Source: Anagrus nilaparvatae (Eukaryota > Arthropoda > Insecta > Hymenoptera > Mymaridae). From it: 64,000 bases of DNA. The notes beneath the pieces were generated by a model. That model saw nothing but the letters and a program-made list of their open reading frames with translations. It was not told the origin of the DNA and ran no database searches. The DNA is taken from assembly GCA_022575985.1 (NCBI GenBank), contig JAKSXM010000156.1, positions 620,001-684,000 of the forward strand, given 5' to 3'. Below are positions 36,410 to 48,216 of the stretch, one piece after another. Numbering within the stretch: position 1 is the stretch's first letter; the number at the start of each line of letters is the position of its first letter. The position numbers and the translations under genes are program-made.

Positions 36410-36700
36410 AAAGTGAGGGCGACTTGTATGGTCGGGTGTTCAAAACTGCCCCAAAGTTTTTTTTTCTGAAACTACTACCAAAAATAAGTCACCAGCCCAA
36501 TTTTTAGCCTCCCAGAGCAAAATCCCGATTCTTAGCAGCCATTTTTGTGTTTTGGACTTTTGTAAAAAAAGTAAGAAAAATGAGTCATAATTTTTTTTAT
36601 TATTGCTGTAAAAAACTTACATTAGCATAAAAAATTTTTTCTCCTTAGGTCCGGATAGGAAATTTCCCAGGTTATCCGATTCCGGGGTCATAAATTTTTT
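36410..36700 (+). mobile_element. Fragment of a foldback-element arm
   Basis: The stretch around ATAGGAAATTTCCC..GATTCCGGGGTC..TTGACTGC (36653-36706) matches 43267-43324 in the 3.84-kb foldback element. The preceding AATTTTTAGC and CAGC.ATTTTTGT phrases match 43115-43160. It is a single arm without its inverted partner. A small hairpin (GTAGCCTACGTAAT with ATTACGTCGGCTAC) follows at 36727-36772. Confidence 0.55.
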
Positions 36701-36999
36701 TTGACTGCTCTAGATTATTTCTTGGTGTAGCCTACGTAATCATAACTTACAGAAATAATTACGTCGGCTACTTTAAAGAACGTCTAACAGATATGATTAT
36801 CATTAAAGAAGATGATGTACTGGTGTAGAAATGGCCTTTACGTTATAAAACGTTTTTACCATCGATAAAAAAAAAAATAACTCCGCTGCCACAACCGAAA
36901 TTTTTTTTCAGTGTAGCAATAGGAATATATATTTTTTATCATAAACTTGTAACGCGGTAATAATTATCTGTATACCAATAGTAAATTATTTCTTGAATG

Positions 37000-38028
37000 T
37001 AAATAATAATTAAGTTGTTTAAAATATTTGTAAAATAAATATAAAAAACAATGCTCTAAATGAAAGTATAAATAATAATAATAATTTTAAATTTACATAA
37101 TGAACTCGCATAATAAAGTAAGCAATTTCATTAATGAAATGTTTAAATTTTTAATACCAGATCAATATATACTATTTTATTTGATTTAAAAAAGTATAAC
37201 GAGTGTGTACTATAATTTATGCTCAATGAAAGTTAGTCAAAACTAGTATAAATAAAAATAAACCAAAGAATTACTTAATCATTTAAACGAAAAAAAACAA
37301 ATTAATATTTCGAATAAAAATAATAGATATTGAAAATTACAAAATTATAGTTGAAAAAACTGTTGGATTATTTTTTAAGAATCTAAAAGTATGCAAATTT
37401 TTTGGTCATGCCCCTGTCCCTAAATCTTGAATGGTTTTTATTTATCTATATTTTTTTGTTATTTGAAAATTCATGTACATTTTAACAGCACAGTTTCAGA
37501 TGGTATTTCATTTCTCTTTGCAATGCTCTAGGATCGAGGTTGAACAGTTGTCTAGGCTATACATATCAGACAAATTATTTCAATTATTTCATTTTTTTTT
37601 CTTTTTTAATTATTTCAATTATTTCAATTCAATCGTAAAACTTTAATTTTTTTTTAACGAGAAAAACTGCAGTTTTAGAATTTTCACGGAGTCTTATATG
37701 AGAATGAATTCACTAAGAACAAAAATAAATGTTTAGAAAAATATGTTTATAATATGAGATTAATTTTATCAAAAATTTTATAGGTGAAAACTTATTGAAA
37801 AAAGTGTAATTATTGAAAAAAGTTATAAAAAAAATTAAGTCTTGGCTGTGGTGGTTGTAAATGCTATAATGCAGTATGTCTCAAATCAGTCTCAAATGAT
37901 GCTCTATTAACCTTGACTTTTAAATTTTTAAGAAGAAATTGAAAGTTTAATAATAAAATACGTATCAAAATATTTTTAAAAATTTATACACAATATGATG
38001 AATTGGTAAAATTCTCCAGGATTTTTTA
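37000..38028. other. AT-rich spacer without recognised features
   Basis: No exon, RNA gene or clear inverted repeat was found. A short imperfect repeat of AATTATTTCA lies at about 37575-37630. Confidence 0.4.
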
Positions 38029-38029
38029 T

Positions 38030-38320
38030 ATGGAACATGTTTATAGAGAGGAGGGGGGTTGAATGTGTTCAATTTAGGGGGGGGGGGTCGAATGGGACTT
38101 GTAATAATTCGGGTTAAGGGACTTTAATCAAATATTTTCGATTTGGGGGCTTATAATAATACGCGTTTAGAGAATCAGAATAGTTTGGGCTTAGAATCTT
38201 AACATCTATAGTAAAGTTGATAATTGCAAATTATAAAAATAGAAAATTGTATTGTAATGTTGCGTAACATTTATGCATTAAAGTAAGTAAACATTTTCCA
38301 TGCATTTTGGTAGTGCTTAC
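38030..38320 (-). mobile_element. Copy 4 of the CATGTT / oligo-C repeat family (inverted)
   Basis: In plus-strand reading it opens TATGGAACATGTTTATAGAG, passes a run of ten G after AATTTA, then decayed GGGACTT..AATTCGGGTTAAGGGACTTT units. It ends CATTTTCCATGCATTTTGGT followed by AGTGCTTAC. Orientation is opposite to copies 1-3 and 6. Confidence 0.68.
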
Positions 38321-38686
38321 ATTTATTCATCAAACTTTTTTAAATTTCACATTCTCGCTTTATATTTTTAGACATTTCTTTCTATTTTATTCCCCATTTA
38401 ACAGATAACATTTATCCCCAATATTACCTTTCTAAATGTTTTCTTTTTCCCAATGTCAATTTAAGAATTTTTCGATAAAGAGATATATTTCTTTTAACTA
38501 TTAAATAAATGATTATATCGACCATTTATAATTCATTACCTAAACAGTTTTGTTGTTTGATTGACTCACTTTTTCTTTCACTATTATAATTAATTCATTA
38601 AAATGCATGTTTTATACACTTTTATTTTTATGCATAAATATATGTTCTCACTTTCTTTATTATTTTAATTGGCATTCACGATATCA

Positions 38687-38687
<1 letters not shown>

Positions 38688-38720
<33 letters not shown>
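38688..38720. repeat. ATT trinucleotide microsatellite
   Basis: About 11 tandem TTA copies giving a spurious poly-leucine frame. Confidence 0.9.
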
Positions 38721-38721
<1 letters not shown>

Positions 38722-39109
38722 CTGGTAAAAACATAAAAATGTATATTAATTTTTTTTTTGTCATTTTTTTCAAAGATTTTTTCTTCTTTATATTTAATGA
38801 CGGCTTCCGGCTTTAGCTTATAAAGTAAAAAGATTTAGAAAGTATTGTTTTTATTAATATTTTTAAGAATAAATATGTAATAATTCAAGAGGCTAATTTA
38901 GTGGATTTTGACCACGAAGTATAAAAGGGCTAATATGAATAATTAAAACTGTCATTTCAGATCTAGAAGGTCAAATTGACTTAATTGATTAAGGATTAAT
39001 TTTTCAACTAGTTACAATCCCTTAAGTATGAAATATTTGTCATCATTTTTTGCAAATAATTTACAACGTAATTTTCAATTTTCTATATTTCTATTTTTTT
39101 TGGTTCCTC

Positions 39110-39236
39110 ACAGAGAAACCATTGTTTTAGATCAAATTTTGATTTCTGATTTTTTTTTGGATTTTTTTTGGTATATAAGCACGTTTTGAGACCTCAAGAA
39201 GCTAAAACACCGGGTTTTAAAAAAAGTCTGTATGTA

Positions 39237-39269
<33 letters not shown>

Positions 39270-39790
39270 ATGACTGGTGATATTTAACAACCATTATGGT
39301 ATTAAGACCTACTTTTGTTTTCAAAATTTTTTTCACAAAAAAATCTCGATATATACTTTTTTTTTTTAATTTGGATTTAATACCTCATTTTTTTCCATGA
39401 AAGTACTAATATCTAGAAGTATCGTTTTTACTCGATATATTTAATCTGATAATTAATTTTTTGAAAATTTTTTTCACCAAAAAATACAAAAAATACCAAT
39501 TTTTTTTTCTTTTTGGACCCAGTACTTAATTTTAACGTTTATAGTCAAATTTTGGATTTGATACGTATTTTTTTTCAAATTTTTTTCTCAAAATTTTTTA
39601 CATGTAAAAAATTTTATTTTTTTTTCTTTTGGGACGTAGTACTTAATTGTTTTCTACAAAAGTACTAATACATAGAATTATCGTTTTTACTAGGTAAAAT
39701 AGACGATTAAAAATATTTTGTTATTGTTAATGAGAAACCATAGTGCCAATTACTTGGCAGCGTATTTTTTTTTTTTAAATGCATTAACCA
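39110..39790 (-). mobile_element. Element with TG microsatellite and TACTTTCATGGAA repeat units
   Basis: It contains GGTTCCTCACAGAGAAACCA, a GAAGCTAAAACACCGGGTTT block, a (TG)n/(TATG)n tract (39236-39271), then two to three decayed units with AATACCTCAT, CCATGAAAGTACTAATA and GTAGTACTTAATT. Every one of these blocks occurs in inverse orientation at 61.2-62.45 kb, where the unit array is longer. The two loci are therefore copies of the same dispersed element. Confidence 0.65.
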
Positions 39791-41014
39791 AAAATGTTCA
39801 AGGTCAAAATTTCAACGAAAACCTGGGGCGCAGAACCCTCGATATGTGACAAACACCTGAGTTTACTTTTAATGATGTCATCAAGACCGTTTTACTTTAT
39901 TTTGATAGAATGCTAGATGCTTACTAACTAAAAAACCAAAAAAATTTCTATAATATCATGAACTAAGGCACCCTGTTCAGGTATAACTTCTAGAACAAGC
40001 ACTTTCAGTATCTCTACATCGATTCAGCTTGAATCCAAGAGCTTAAAGAAGTTTTCCTATAGGAAATTATAAATTAGAAAACTTTCCTCTTTTTTCTTCC
40101 TTGGTGTGATCCCCGCGTAGTCTACCTCTTTATCCAAACTTTTGACACTCTACAGCATCCATCATCTATACATATTTCAGTTCCTGTTTTTATGTAAATA
40201 CTCGGAAATATAAAACAAATATCTTTTTTATGCAAAGTGGAAAAAAAATTAGCTAGTCATGGTTAGTTTCAATGTTACAAGATTTACTCTAATACTTAAA
40301 TTTTTTAGACGAAAAAATCAGATTACTGTTTAAATACTAATAAAAAAAAATATATTATTCTTTTTACCTTTTCAATCACCTTCAAGAATATTTCATTGCC
40401 TAGATTTATTCAGGAAGTAATAAAATTAATTTATATATTTAATATATATATATATTTTTTAAAATTTATTAAAAATATAATTTATTTATTTATTTATTTT
40501 ACTGCAAAACTATAAATAAAATTTTAAATATTTCTACTTAAGAAAAAATAAAACAAATATTTTCATTTTATTTTTTCTTCAAATTAATTAAAGATAAAAA
40601 TTTATTTTTTTCATCATACATAAATAACTTAAAAATAATTATGGATTAGCCTAAAGCAATTTTCGAGGACTTGGTATTTTTTTCATGAAAATTTTTATTA
40701 TTGTTATTATTTTTTTATTTTTTAATTTAAAATCTCACCTTTAAGAAAAAGAATCCTTGATCTTATTATTTTTTTTTTCTTTTCTATTTTTTTTTCTCAT
40801 TACTTTGTAATTGAACTTATAAAAATAATGTTTTTATACCTAATATAATTTTATTGTTATGTAATTACCATGTAAAATTTAAAAAAAAAATGACAGGTTA
40901 GATACAATTTAAAACAATATTTTGATTTAAAAAAAAAACCAGTCAAATATAGCACAGAGTTATATCTTCAATTAAATTTTTTAAAAATTTATTATCTAAT
41001 TTTGATTTAAACTA

Positions 41015-41421
41015 TACTGTAAAAAGTAACTTTTTTAGATTTACAAAAAAAATAGAATTTTTTCGAAAAATTAGTAAATTTTCAAAAAATTTTTTAAATA
41101 TTCGAAAAAAATCGTAAATTTACTAAATTTAGTATATTCTCAAAAAATTGGAGAATTCTCGATTTTTTTTGTGAGTTTGCGAAAAAATTTGTAAACTCAC
41201 AACTATTTTTCGTAAATTTACAACTATTTTTTGTAAATTTTTGAAAAAAAATTGTAAATTATCAATTTTTCTTGCGAATTCACAAAAAAGAATCGAGAAT
41301 ACTCGAATTTTTTGTTAATATTCTAAATTTAGTAATTTTACGATTTTTTTCGAATATTTACAAAATTTTTCGAAAATGTTCTAATTTTTTTCTTAATATA
41401 AGAAAGTTACTTTTTACAGTG
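41015..41421. mobile_element. Second copy of the palindromic ACTGTAAAAAGTAAC MITE
   Basis: It has the same ends and internal phrases as the element at 4217-4643 (ACTGTAAAAAGTAACTTT at the left, AAAGTTACTTTTTACAGTG at the right). The left end has TA then T in place of C, and the right TA has decayed to TG. Almost fully palindromic; no coding content. Confidence 0.8.
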
Positions 41422-41559
41422 TGAGAAAGTTCGTAGCGTTATTATTTTTAAATAAATTTTGGGATACTATCATAAATTATGTATTTCTTAAATTATTTAA
41501 TTCAATAAAAGACTGAAGGATTTTTAATTTACTGGTAGAACCAGTAGGTCTTACGAAAA

Positions 41560-41675
41560 ATGGACCGAATTCTGGGAACACAGGGCTCTATGTTATGAAA
41601 TAAGGTTTTTTGGTATAATCTTTAATATAACGCTGCAACTTCACAAATTAACCAAAAAACTTCTGGTTGGTCTCA
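41560..41675 (-). mobile_element. Fragment of the foldback-element centre
   Basis: The minus strand reads AAAATGAGACCAACCAGAAG, then TTTTTTGGTTAATTTG and TATTAAAGATTATACC. It parallels the central module at 44285-44345 of the large foldback element (ATGAGACCAATTGGAAGTAT). Repeat-family copy 5 abuts it directly. Confidence 0.55.
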
Positions 41676-41678
41676 TTT

Positions 41679-41913
41679 TAACATGGAACATGTTTATAGG
41701 GTGGTGTACCCTGGAAATCTGAAAATCAAGGGGGAGAGGTCAAACGGAACTTAAAATAATCTGGGCTTAGGGACTTAACACTTATACGGGCTTAGAATCT
41801 TGACATCTAGAAAAGGTGATAATTATAAATTATAAAAATAGCAAATTTTACCTATCCCTCAGTTATAGTAAACAAGTTTCATACATTTTGGTTGTGCTTA
41901 CACAACCGGTTAT
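41679..41913 (-). mobile_element. Copy 5 of the CATGTT / oligo-C repeat family (inverted)
   Basis: It opens AACATGGAACATGTTTATAG and GGTGGTGTACCCTGG, has a single GGGGGAGAGGTCAAACGGAA block and ends CATACATTTTGGTTGTGCTT followed by ACACAACCGGTT. This gives the best view of the full right terminus: AACCGGTTGTGTAAGCACAA in reverse complement. Confidence 0.7.
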
Positions 41914-42377
41914 AAATTTTATGGACTGCTCCTGCATAATTGGACGACTCGAGTAACGAAAAATCAACACAAAAAGTTGAGCACAGAAATTTTTGAACAA
42001 AAATATTTGCTCAAATAAGAAGTTGAATACACTGTTAAAAAAAACTCCGGTGATTTTTCGACAAAATTGGTAAATTTACTAAAATTTAGTAAATTTTCGA
42101 AAAAATTCGCAATTTTTCGAAAAAAATCGGAAATTTACTAATATTTGTAAATTTGCGAAAAAATAGTAAATTTACGATTTATTTTTTCGTAAATTTTCGA
42201 CAAAATTGTAAATTTACAACTATGTCGTAATTTAACGATTTTTGTAGAAAAATTGCAATTTTTAATCGAAAATTTGCGACAAACAATTGTGAAATTACAA
42301 GTCCTATTTTTCGTACCTAAAAACGCATAGCAAACCATTTAGAGTCATAAAATAATGTTTTTTTATTTTATACCATA

Positions 42378-43005
42378 CTTAAGGACGCTCCGTCATTTGA
42401 ATTTCCGAATAAAGACATAAATACAGTTTGTTAGAGGAATGTCTCAGGAATCGAATGATATGGGCCATATAGTCGATAGTGATTGCCAGAGAAAAACTAC
42501 TCAAGAACAAAAAAAAACTTTTCTTTTGACAATGAAATTTAGCCAAGTTATCGTCAATTTACGATTTTACTCAAATTTTTCTTAAAAAAGACATTAAAAA
42601 AAGTCTGTTTCTGAACTTAAAATATGCATTATTCCCTTGATTATTATGGTAAAATACTCATTTTTTTTTTTAAATCGTTTACTTTTTCCCTGAGTATTTA
42701 TTTCTTCAAGAAAAGAATAATTTTTTACCACATTTCAACATTTAGGTCAAAAACCAATGAAAAACTGTGTTTAATAAATTTGGCTGATTTAATCGGCTTA
42801 TCGGTTAGCTCAGTTACGAAAAAAGGCAGTTTTTGAGATAAAAGTGGAAAAATCTTTTTGGCACCTATCGCCGATTTCTTGTTAACGATTTTTTTCGGTT
42901 TTCTGAAGGTTCAAACTACCTGAAAACACGGGTTATATCGATGTGCCTTCAAATTTTTTTTTTCAGTTTTTTGTCCAAGTTAAGTAGTAAAAAAAAAATA
43001 ATGCC
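42378..43005. mobile_element. Extra segment nested in the left arm of the foldback element
   Basis: Left-arm homology stops at TTATACCAT and resumes at CATATGGGTCAATATTTGTG. The intervening segment starts CTTAAGGACGCTCCGTCA, the terminus seen at 19150. It carries blocks (GATTTAGCCAAGTTATCGTC type at 42537-42560 and CCTATCGCCGATTTCTTGTT at 42864) that are also present at 63395-63900. The right arm has a different, shorter sequence at 45300-45525, so the two arms diverged by at least one insertion or replacement. Confidence 0.5.
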
Positions 43006-44107
43006 TCATATGGGTCAATATTTGTGAAGTGTATACAGTTTGGATTTTCGAGTCTCAGAATGTACTCCAAAGTATGTTTGGTCGAAAGTATATATAAAAA
43101 AAATAATTTTCCCCAATTTTTAGCTTTTTAGATCCAATCCTCTATTTTTTACAGCGATTTTTGTTTTTTTCAATTTTTTGAAATTTTTAATTTTTGAGAA
43201 ATTTATGTTCATTAATTTTTCTCGCAAACGCGCACTTTACAATAAAATTTTTTTTCCTTATAGTACCCCATAGGAAATTTCCCGTAGAATTCGATTCTGG
43301 GGTCTAAATTTTGTTTTGAACTGCGCATGCGCGAGAAAATTAACTTTCTTGCTTTGCCTTTTCTAGCTTATATGCCTCAGCTGCAGACAGCTCAATTTTC
43401 ATCCTGTTAGTCTCAAATTGTAGGTTTTTTCATATACTTTTAGCATATGAAATCATTTTTTTGGGTAAATTTATTTTAAAAGCAGTAAAATTGAAAAATA
43501 GCGATTTTTAAAAAATCATTTTTCACAAATTTTGAATTTTCCGCCAAGTCACGTGACCAAATGAAAATCTGATTGAAAATTCGGATTTAGCGGAAAATTT
43601 TACATAAGGATACCAATTTTCGTCTTATTTCATTAAATAGTTTCTAAGATATCCCATTTTAAAGATAAAGATTACAATTGACTTTTTTTAAAAAACCCTA
43701 AAAATGGGACTCTGACTTTAATTATCATATCTGTTAAACAAATAATTATAAAAAGACGAGTAAAAATTTTTTGGAAACTAAGGGCTTACAAAAAATTTTT
43801 GAGGCCTATAGAACTCGTTTCTTTTAAAAATTAGAATTTTGGCAGCAATTTCAAAATTGGTCAATTTTGGGTAAGAATAGGGATTTGTTTATTAACTATC
43901 GCCATGAGAGAATTAACAACAAATAAATGTGGTGTACGGTAAATAAATGTTGATACGTATACCGAAAAAATGAGACCAATTGGAAGTATTTTGGTTAGCT
44001 GGCGAGGTTGCAGCTTTGTATTAAAGATTATGAAAAAAATCCTATTTTATAACATTGTTGTATTTTGTAGCTATTCTATCTTATTTTCAATTTTCCGAAT
44101 TTTCTAG

Positions 44108-44416
44108 TTACCTAATGAAAATTTTGACGAAATTTTCGGATTCCTCGAGAAATTTTACAAAAGACCCCCTTTTTGGAAAAGTTTTGGATGTTTCCGTAAC
44201 GCTATAGAAATAAAAGAAATAGCAAAATACTAAATAACTACAAAATACCACAATGTTATCAAATAGAACTTTTTTTGTAATCTTTAATACAAAGCTGCAA
44301 TCTTGCCAGTTAACCAAAATACTTCCAATTGGTCTCATTTTTTTGGTATAAGTGTCACCATTCAGTTGCCGTACCCTGCAATTATTTGTCGCTAAATCTC
44401 TCATGCCGATAGTCAA
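44108..44416 (-). other. Recurrent open frame in the centre of the foldback element
   Basis: A 102-codon frame, with no known domain, reads RQLNGDTYTKKMRPIGSILV and CSFVLKITKKVLFDN. The opposite arm has the same module with stops (43890-44040, plus). The 57-kb element has LKGDTYTKKSEPTRSVLVNF (57850-57910, plus) and the 41.6-kb fragment has MRPTRSFLVNL (minus). Because arms and copies are all related at the DNA level, similarity does not prove protein coding. Confidence 0.3.
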
Positions 44417-46565
44417 TAAACCAAATCCCTATTCTTACCCAAAAATGACCAATTTTGAAATTGCTGCCAAAATTCTAATTTTTAAAAGAAACGAGTTCTA
44501 TAGGCCTCAAAAATTTTTTACAAGCCCTTAGTTTCCAAAAAATTTATACTCGTCTTTTTATAATTATTTGTTTAACATATATGATAATTAAAGTCAGAGT
44601 CCCATTTTTAGGGTTTTTTAAAAAAAGTCAATTTTAATCTTTATCTTTAAAATGGGATATCTTAGAAACTATTTAATGAAACAAGACGAAAATTGGTATC
44701 CTTATGTAAAATTTTCCGCTGAATCCGAATTTTCAATCAGATTTTCATTTGGTCACGTGACTTGGCGGAAAATTCAAAATTTGTGAAAAATGATTTTTTA
44801 AAAATCGCTATTTTTCAATTTTACTGCTTTTAAAATAAATTTACCCAAAAAAATGATTTCATGTGCTGAAAGTATATGAAAAAACCTACAATTTGAGACC
44901 AACAGGATGAAAATTGAGCTGTCTGCAGCTGAGGCATATAAGCTAGAAAAGGTAAAGCAAGAAAGTTAATTTTCTCGCGCATGCGCAGTTCAAAAAAAAA
45001 TTTGGACCCCAGAATCAAATTCTACGGGAAATTTCCTATGGGGTACTATAAGGAAAAAAAATTTTATTGTAAAGTGCACGTTTGCGAGAAAAATTAATGA
45101 ACATAAATTTCTCAAAAATTAAAAATTTCAAAAAATTGAAAAAAACAAAAATCGCTGTAAAAAATAGAGGATTGGGTCTAAAAAGCTAAAAATTGGGGAA
45201 AATTATTTTTTTTATATATACTTTCGACCAAACATGCTTTGGAGTACATTTCAAGACCCACCCATGCAAAGTCATATACAGTTCACAAATATTGACCCAT
45301 ATACTAAAAATTATTATCAAAATTAATTTTTTTTTTTAAAGTAAAAATGTCCCATTTAAATTATAATTGACTCATCCTGTTTTTACTTATACTAATTTGT
45401 TCGTCCAGATTATCCTTTTTTACGTAATTAAAAATATTTTTTATTCTTAAAATATAAATAATTATATACCTATTTGCTAAAAGAAATGTAGCGAAAAAAA
45501 ATAAAAGTATTCATCTTTTCTCATGGTATAAAATCAAAAAACATTATTTTATGACTCTAACTGGTTTGCTATGCGTTTTTAGGTACGAAAAATATGGCTT
45601 GTAATTTCACAACCGTTTGTCGCAAATTTTCGATTAAAAATTGCAATTTTTCTGCAAAAATCGTAAAATTACGACATAGTTGTAAATTTACGATTTTGTC
45701 GAAAATTTACGAAAAAATAAATCGTAAATTTACTATTTTTTCGCAAATTTACAAATATTAGTAAATTTCCGATTTTTTTCGAAAAATTGCGAATTTTTTC
45801 GAAAATTTACTAAATTTTAGTAGATTTACCAATTTTGTCGAAAAATCACCGGAGTTTTTTTTACAGTGTATAATATTTTAAACAATTTTTTTTTCGAGAA
45901 AAAAAAATAACTACAGATTTCAATTTGTTTTCTCAACGATAACGATCTCCCCTTGTGAGTTTTTTTAGAAAAATTTCTATTACTTTTTTTCTACCGAAGT
46001 AAAAATAATGCAAATTATTTGTTGCCAGCCTAACACATAAAGCTTAAAATTACATAAAATACCGACTTTGAGTTATAACAAAATATATACATTCAAAACT
46101 AATTTTTTAGCAAAAAATCACCACTCGGGTCAATTAATTTATTCAAACTTTTGATGGATGTACTGAGCACAATAAAAATAATTCAAAATATTTTACAGTA
46201 ACAGTTTTGTCACCCAAGTACCTTTTTACAACCCCTACCACTCAGGGCGGATTAAATTCTTGTAAACAGCAATGAAAAATATTTTGAGGGGTAGCTAAAT
46301 TTTGGCAAATCAAGTGTGGTTTTTACCTCGGTGTAGGATTATAATCTTAATAACATAGACCTAGTAATTTACCTACCATTCTAGGCGATTTTTGGATCAC
46401 CCAGGCTGTTAAAATAAGACTCATTCATTTCTATAATATAAAATAGTATTTTCCATTTGACGTTTTGTGAGTAGAATCAGAAGTTTATCTAAAATGTCTT
46501 AGACTTTGCTACTATTATACAAAATTTTTAAATAAAATACAAACTTATAACTATAGATTATGTAT

Positions 46566-46957
46566 TAACACAACCAACGAGCATGGGACATGTTACCTTA
46601 TAATAGTTTTAATTCATACTCCCGAATTATTAAGTCCTAGAGCCGACATTATAATAAGCCCCTAAATTGAAACTATTCCAAGTCCGTAAATCCAAATTAT
46701 ACTAAGGGAGCATTCAGACAAGAAAAAAATTTTAACCACCACCTCCAAAATTTCCTCCTACTTTTTGTTGTTTAACATGCAAGAATGGGACGAGAGGGGG
46801 TAAATATCGAAGATGGGGGTTACAAATTTTTTCTCGTCTGAATGCTCCCTAAGTTCATTTGACCCCTTCCCTAAAAATGTACATTTTACCCCCCCCCCTG
46901 ATTTAGAAGCCGTTTTCAAGTACTCCCCCCCCCCCCTTCGAACATTTTCCATGTTAG
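46566..46957 (+). mobile_element. Copy 6 of the CATGTT / oligo-C repeat family, with a nested MITE
   Basis: It starts CACAACCAACGAGCATGGGA and CATGTTACC, has AAGTCCGTAAATCC-type units, CATTTTACCCCCCCCCCTGA, a second run of 13 C, and ends CGAACATTTTCCATGTTAG. A 144-bp MITE with a TAA duplication interrupts one unit at 46706-46849. Confidence 0.72.
46706..46849. mobile_element. PIF/Harbinger-type MITE (TAA duplication) nested in repeat copy 6
   Basis: The ends GGGAGCATTCAGACAAGAAA and the complement TTTCTCGTCTGAATGCTCCC are inverted repeats of about 25 bp. TAA flanks both sides (46703-46705, 46850-46852). Removing the insert restores the repeat-family unit ACTAAGTTCATTTGACCCC, which proves the insertion order. 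Confidence 0.88.
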
Positions 46958-47165
46958 TAGAAATGGTGCTTTGTGAAATGTAGTGGTCGAATTATTTTTA
47001 TTCAGTTAATTTCAGGAACCTTTTGGAATATTCACATAACCATTTTTTATTCCCAGGTTGAAAAATATACTCTCTCTCGAAAAAAATAATTGTTAAAATG
47101 AATTTTCTTTTTTTTTGTAAATAAATTTTCTGTGTACTTATAATATAATAGTACAAAGTATATCT

Positions 47166-47196
47166 GTATATATTATATATATATATATATATATTA
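47166..47196. repeat. TA dinucleotide microsatellite
   Basis: Tandem TA tract of about 13 copies in an otherwise AT-rich stretch; no associated gene. Confidence 0.85.
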
Positions 47197-48216
47197 TACG
47201 ACTACAAATAAATAAAAAAAAATTCACTTGTGCATATGCATTGAATGAAAATATTTTTTGCGTGACCAAAATAACAAATTAAAAAATGAACTAAATATAA
47301 ATAAAAAATTCAATTTAAATTACGTCATTAAAAATATTTCAATAGAAAATATAAAAAAAAAAAAAATTTATTTAATTTCAAATATTTTCTATAGATATTA
47401 AATTATAAAATATTTATTTAATAATTTTACATTTTTAATAAATGGTTAATAATAATAATTATTAATAATACATTTGATTGAGCACGTTTTATTTTTATTA
47501 TATTAATATTTTTTTTAATATTTTCTCAGCTCAATATTATTTTCTTATCATTAAAATACAATTTTTTGAATATTTTAATATCCACTCATTTATTTTTATT
47601 TTTTATAAATTGCGTATTTATTATATATGGGTAAATAAACGAGTTTTAAACTTATGCCCGTGTATTCAAATCAATTAAATTCGACTTTTTTCCTAAAGTA
47701 TTTCTAAAAATAAGCTTTTATGGCAATTTTTTTGCTTTCAAGATTCAAGACTTGAGTCATTTTTTGTAGCCATTTTTGCTTCTTGGAAATTTTTTAAAAG
47801 AAGCAGCTAAATTTTCGTGTTTTTTCTGTTAAATTCGAATAATTTCGTTGTTTCACAAAAATTGTTGAATTTAGAAAATATGGAAAATGGAGAAAATGAT
47901 TTAATGAAAACTATGTTTTACAACTCTACTTGAATTATAAATGGACTATAATTGCGTTGCAGAAGAGAGGGTATGGGCGCGAAAGCGCATAGTCACGTTA
48001 TAAAATAGCTCCATGAAAAATAGTTATTATTTACAGAAAAAGTTTAAAAAATACCAGAAAAATGGGTCAAAAGTGTTAAAATAAAACTTATTAAATAAAT
48101 AAAAATAAAAGAAAAACTCCAGCATAAAAATTAAAACAAGATTAAAAGAAAGAAAAAAGTTGATAAAAAGTTAGGTTAGAAATGTGGCTTGTATAGATCA
48201 AATATAGTATTTATAA

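Larger units (their letters stand above)
42030..45867. mobile_element. 3.84-kb foldback (palindromic) transposable element
   Basis: The element starts CACTGTTAAAAAAAACTCCG and ends with the complement CGGAGTTTTTTTTACAGTG, flanked by TA on both sides (42028-42029, 45868-45869). The left arm pairs with the right arm over most of its length: the outer 340 bp, then 43010-44090 against 44215-45300, with the axis near 44155 and a spacer of about 120 bp. Only the left arm carries an extra segment (42378-43005). The ends and TA duplication resemble Tc1/mariner elements, but no transposase reading frame is visible, so it would be non-autonomous. It shares blocks with the elements at 36410, 41560, 57140 and 62500. 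Confidence 0.85.

Noticed and set aside
38607..38816. Poly-leucine hydrophobic protein
   Set aside because: It is produced by a TTA microsatellite and AT-rich sequence, with no start context or homology.
44830..45018. 62-codon frame in the right arm of the foldback element
   Set aside because: The matching left-arm sequence does not conserve it, and no domain is visible.
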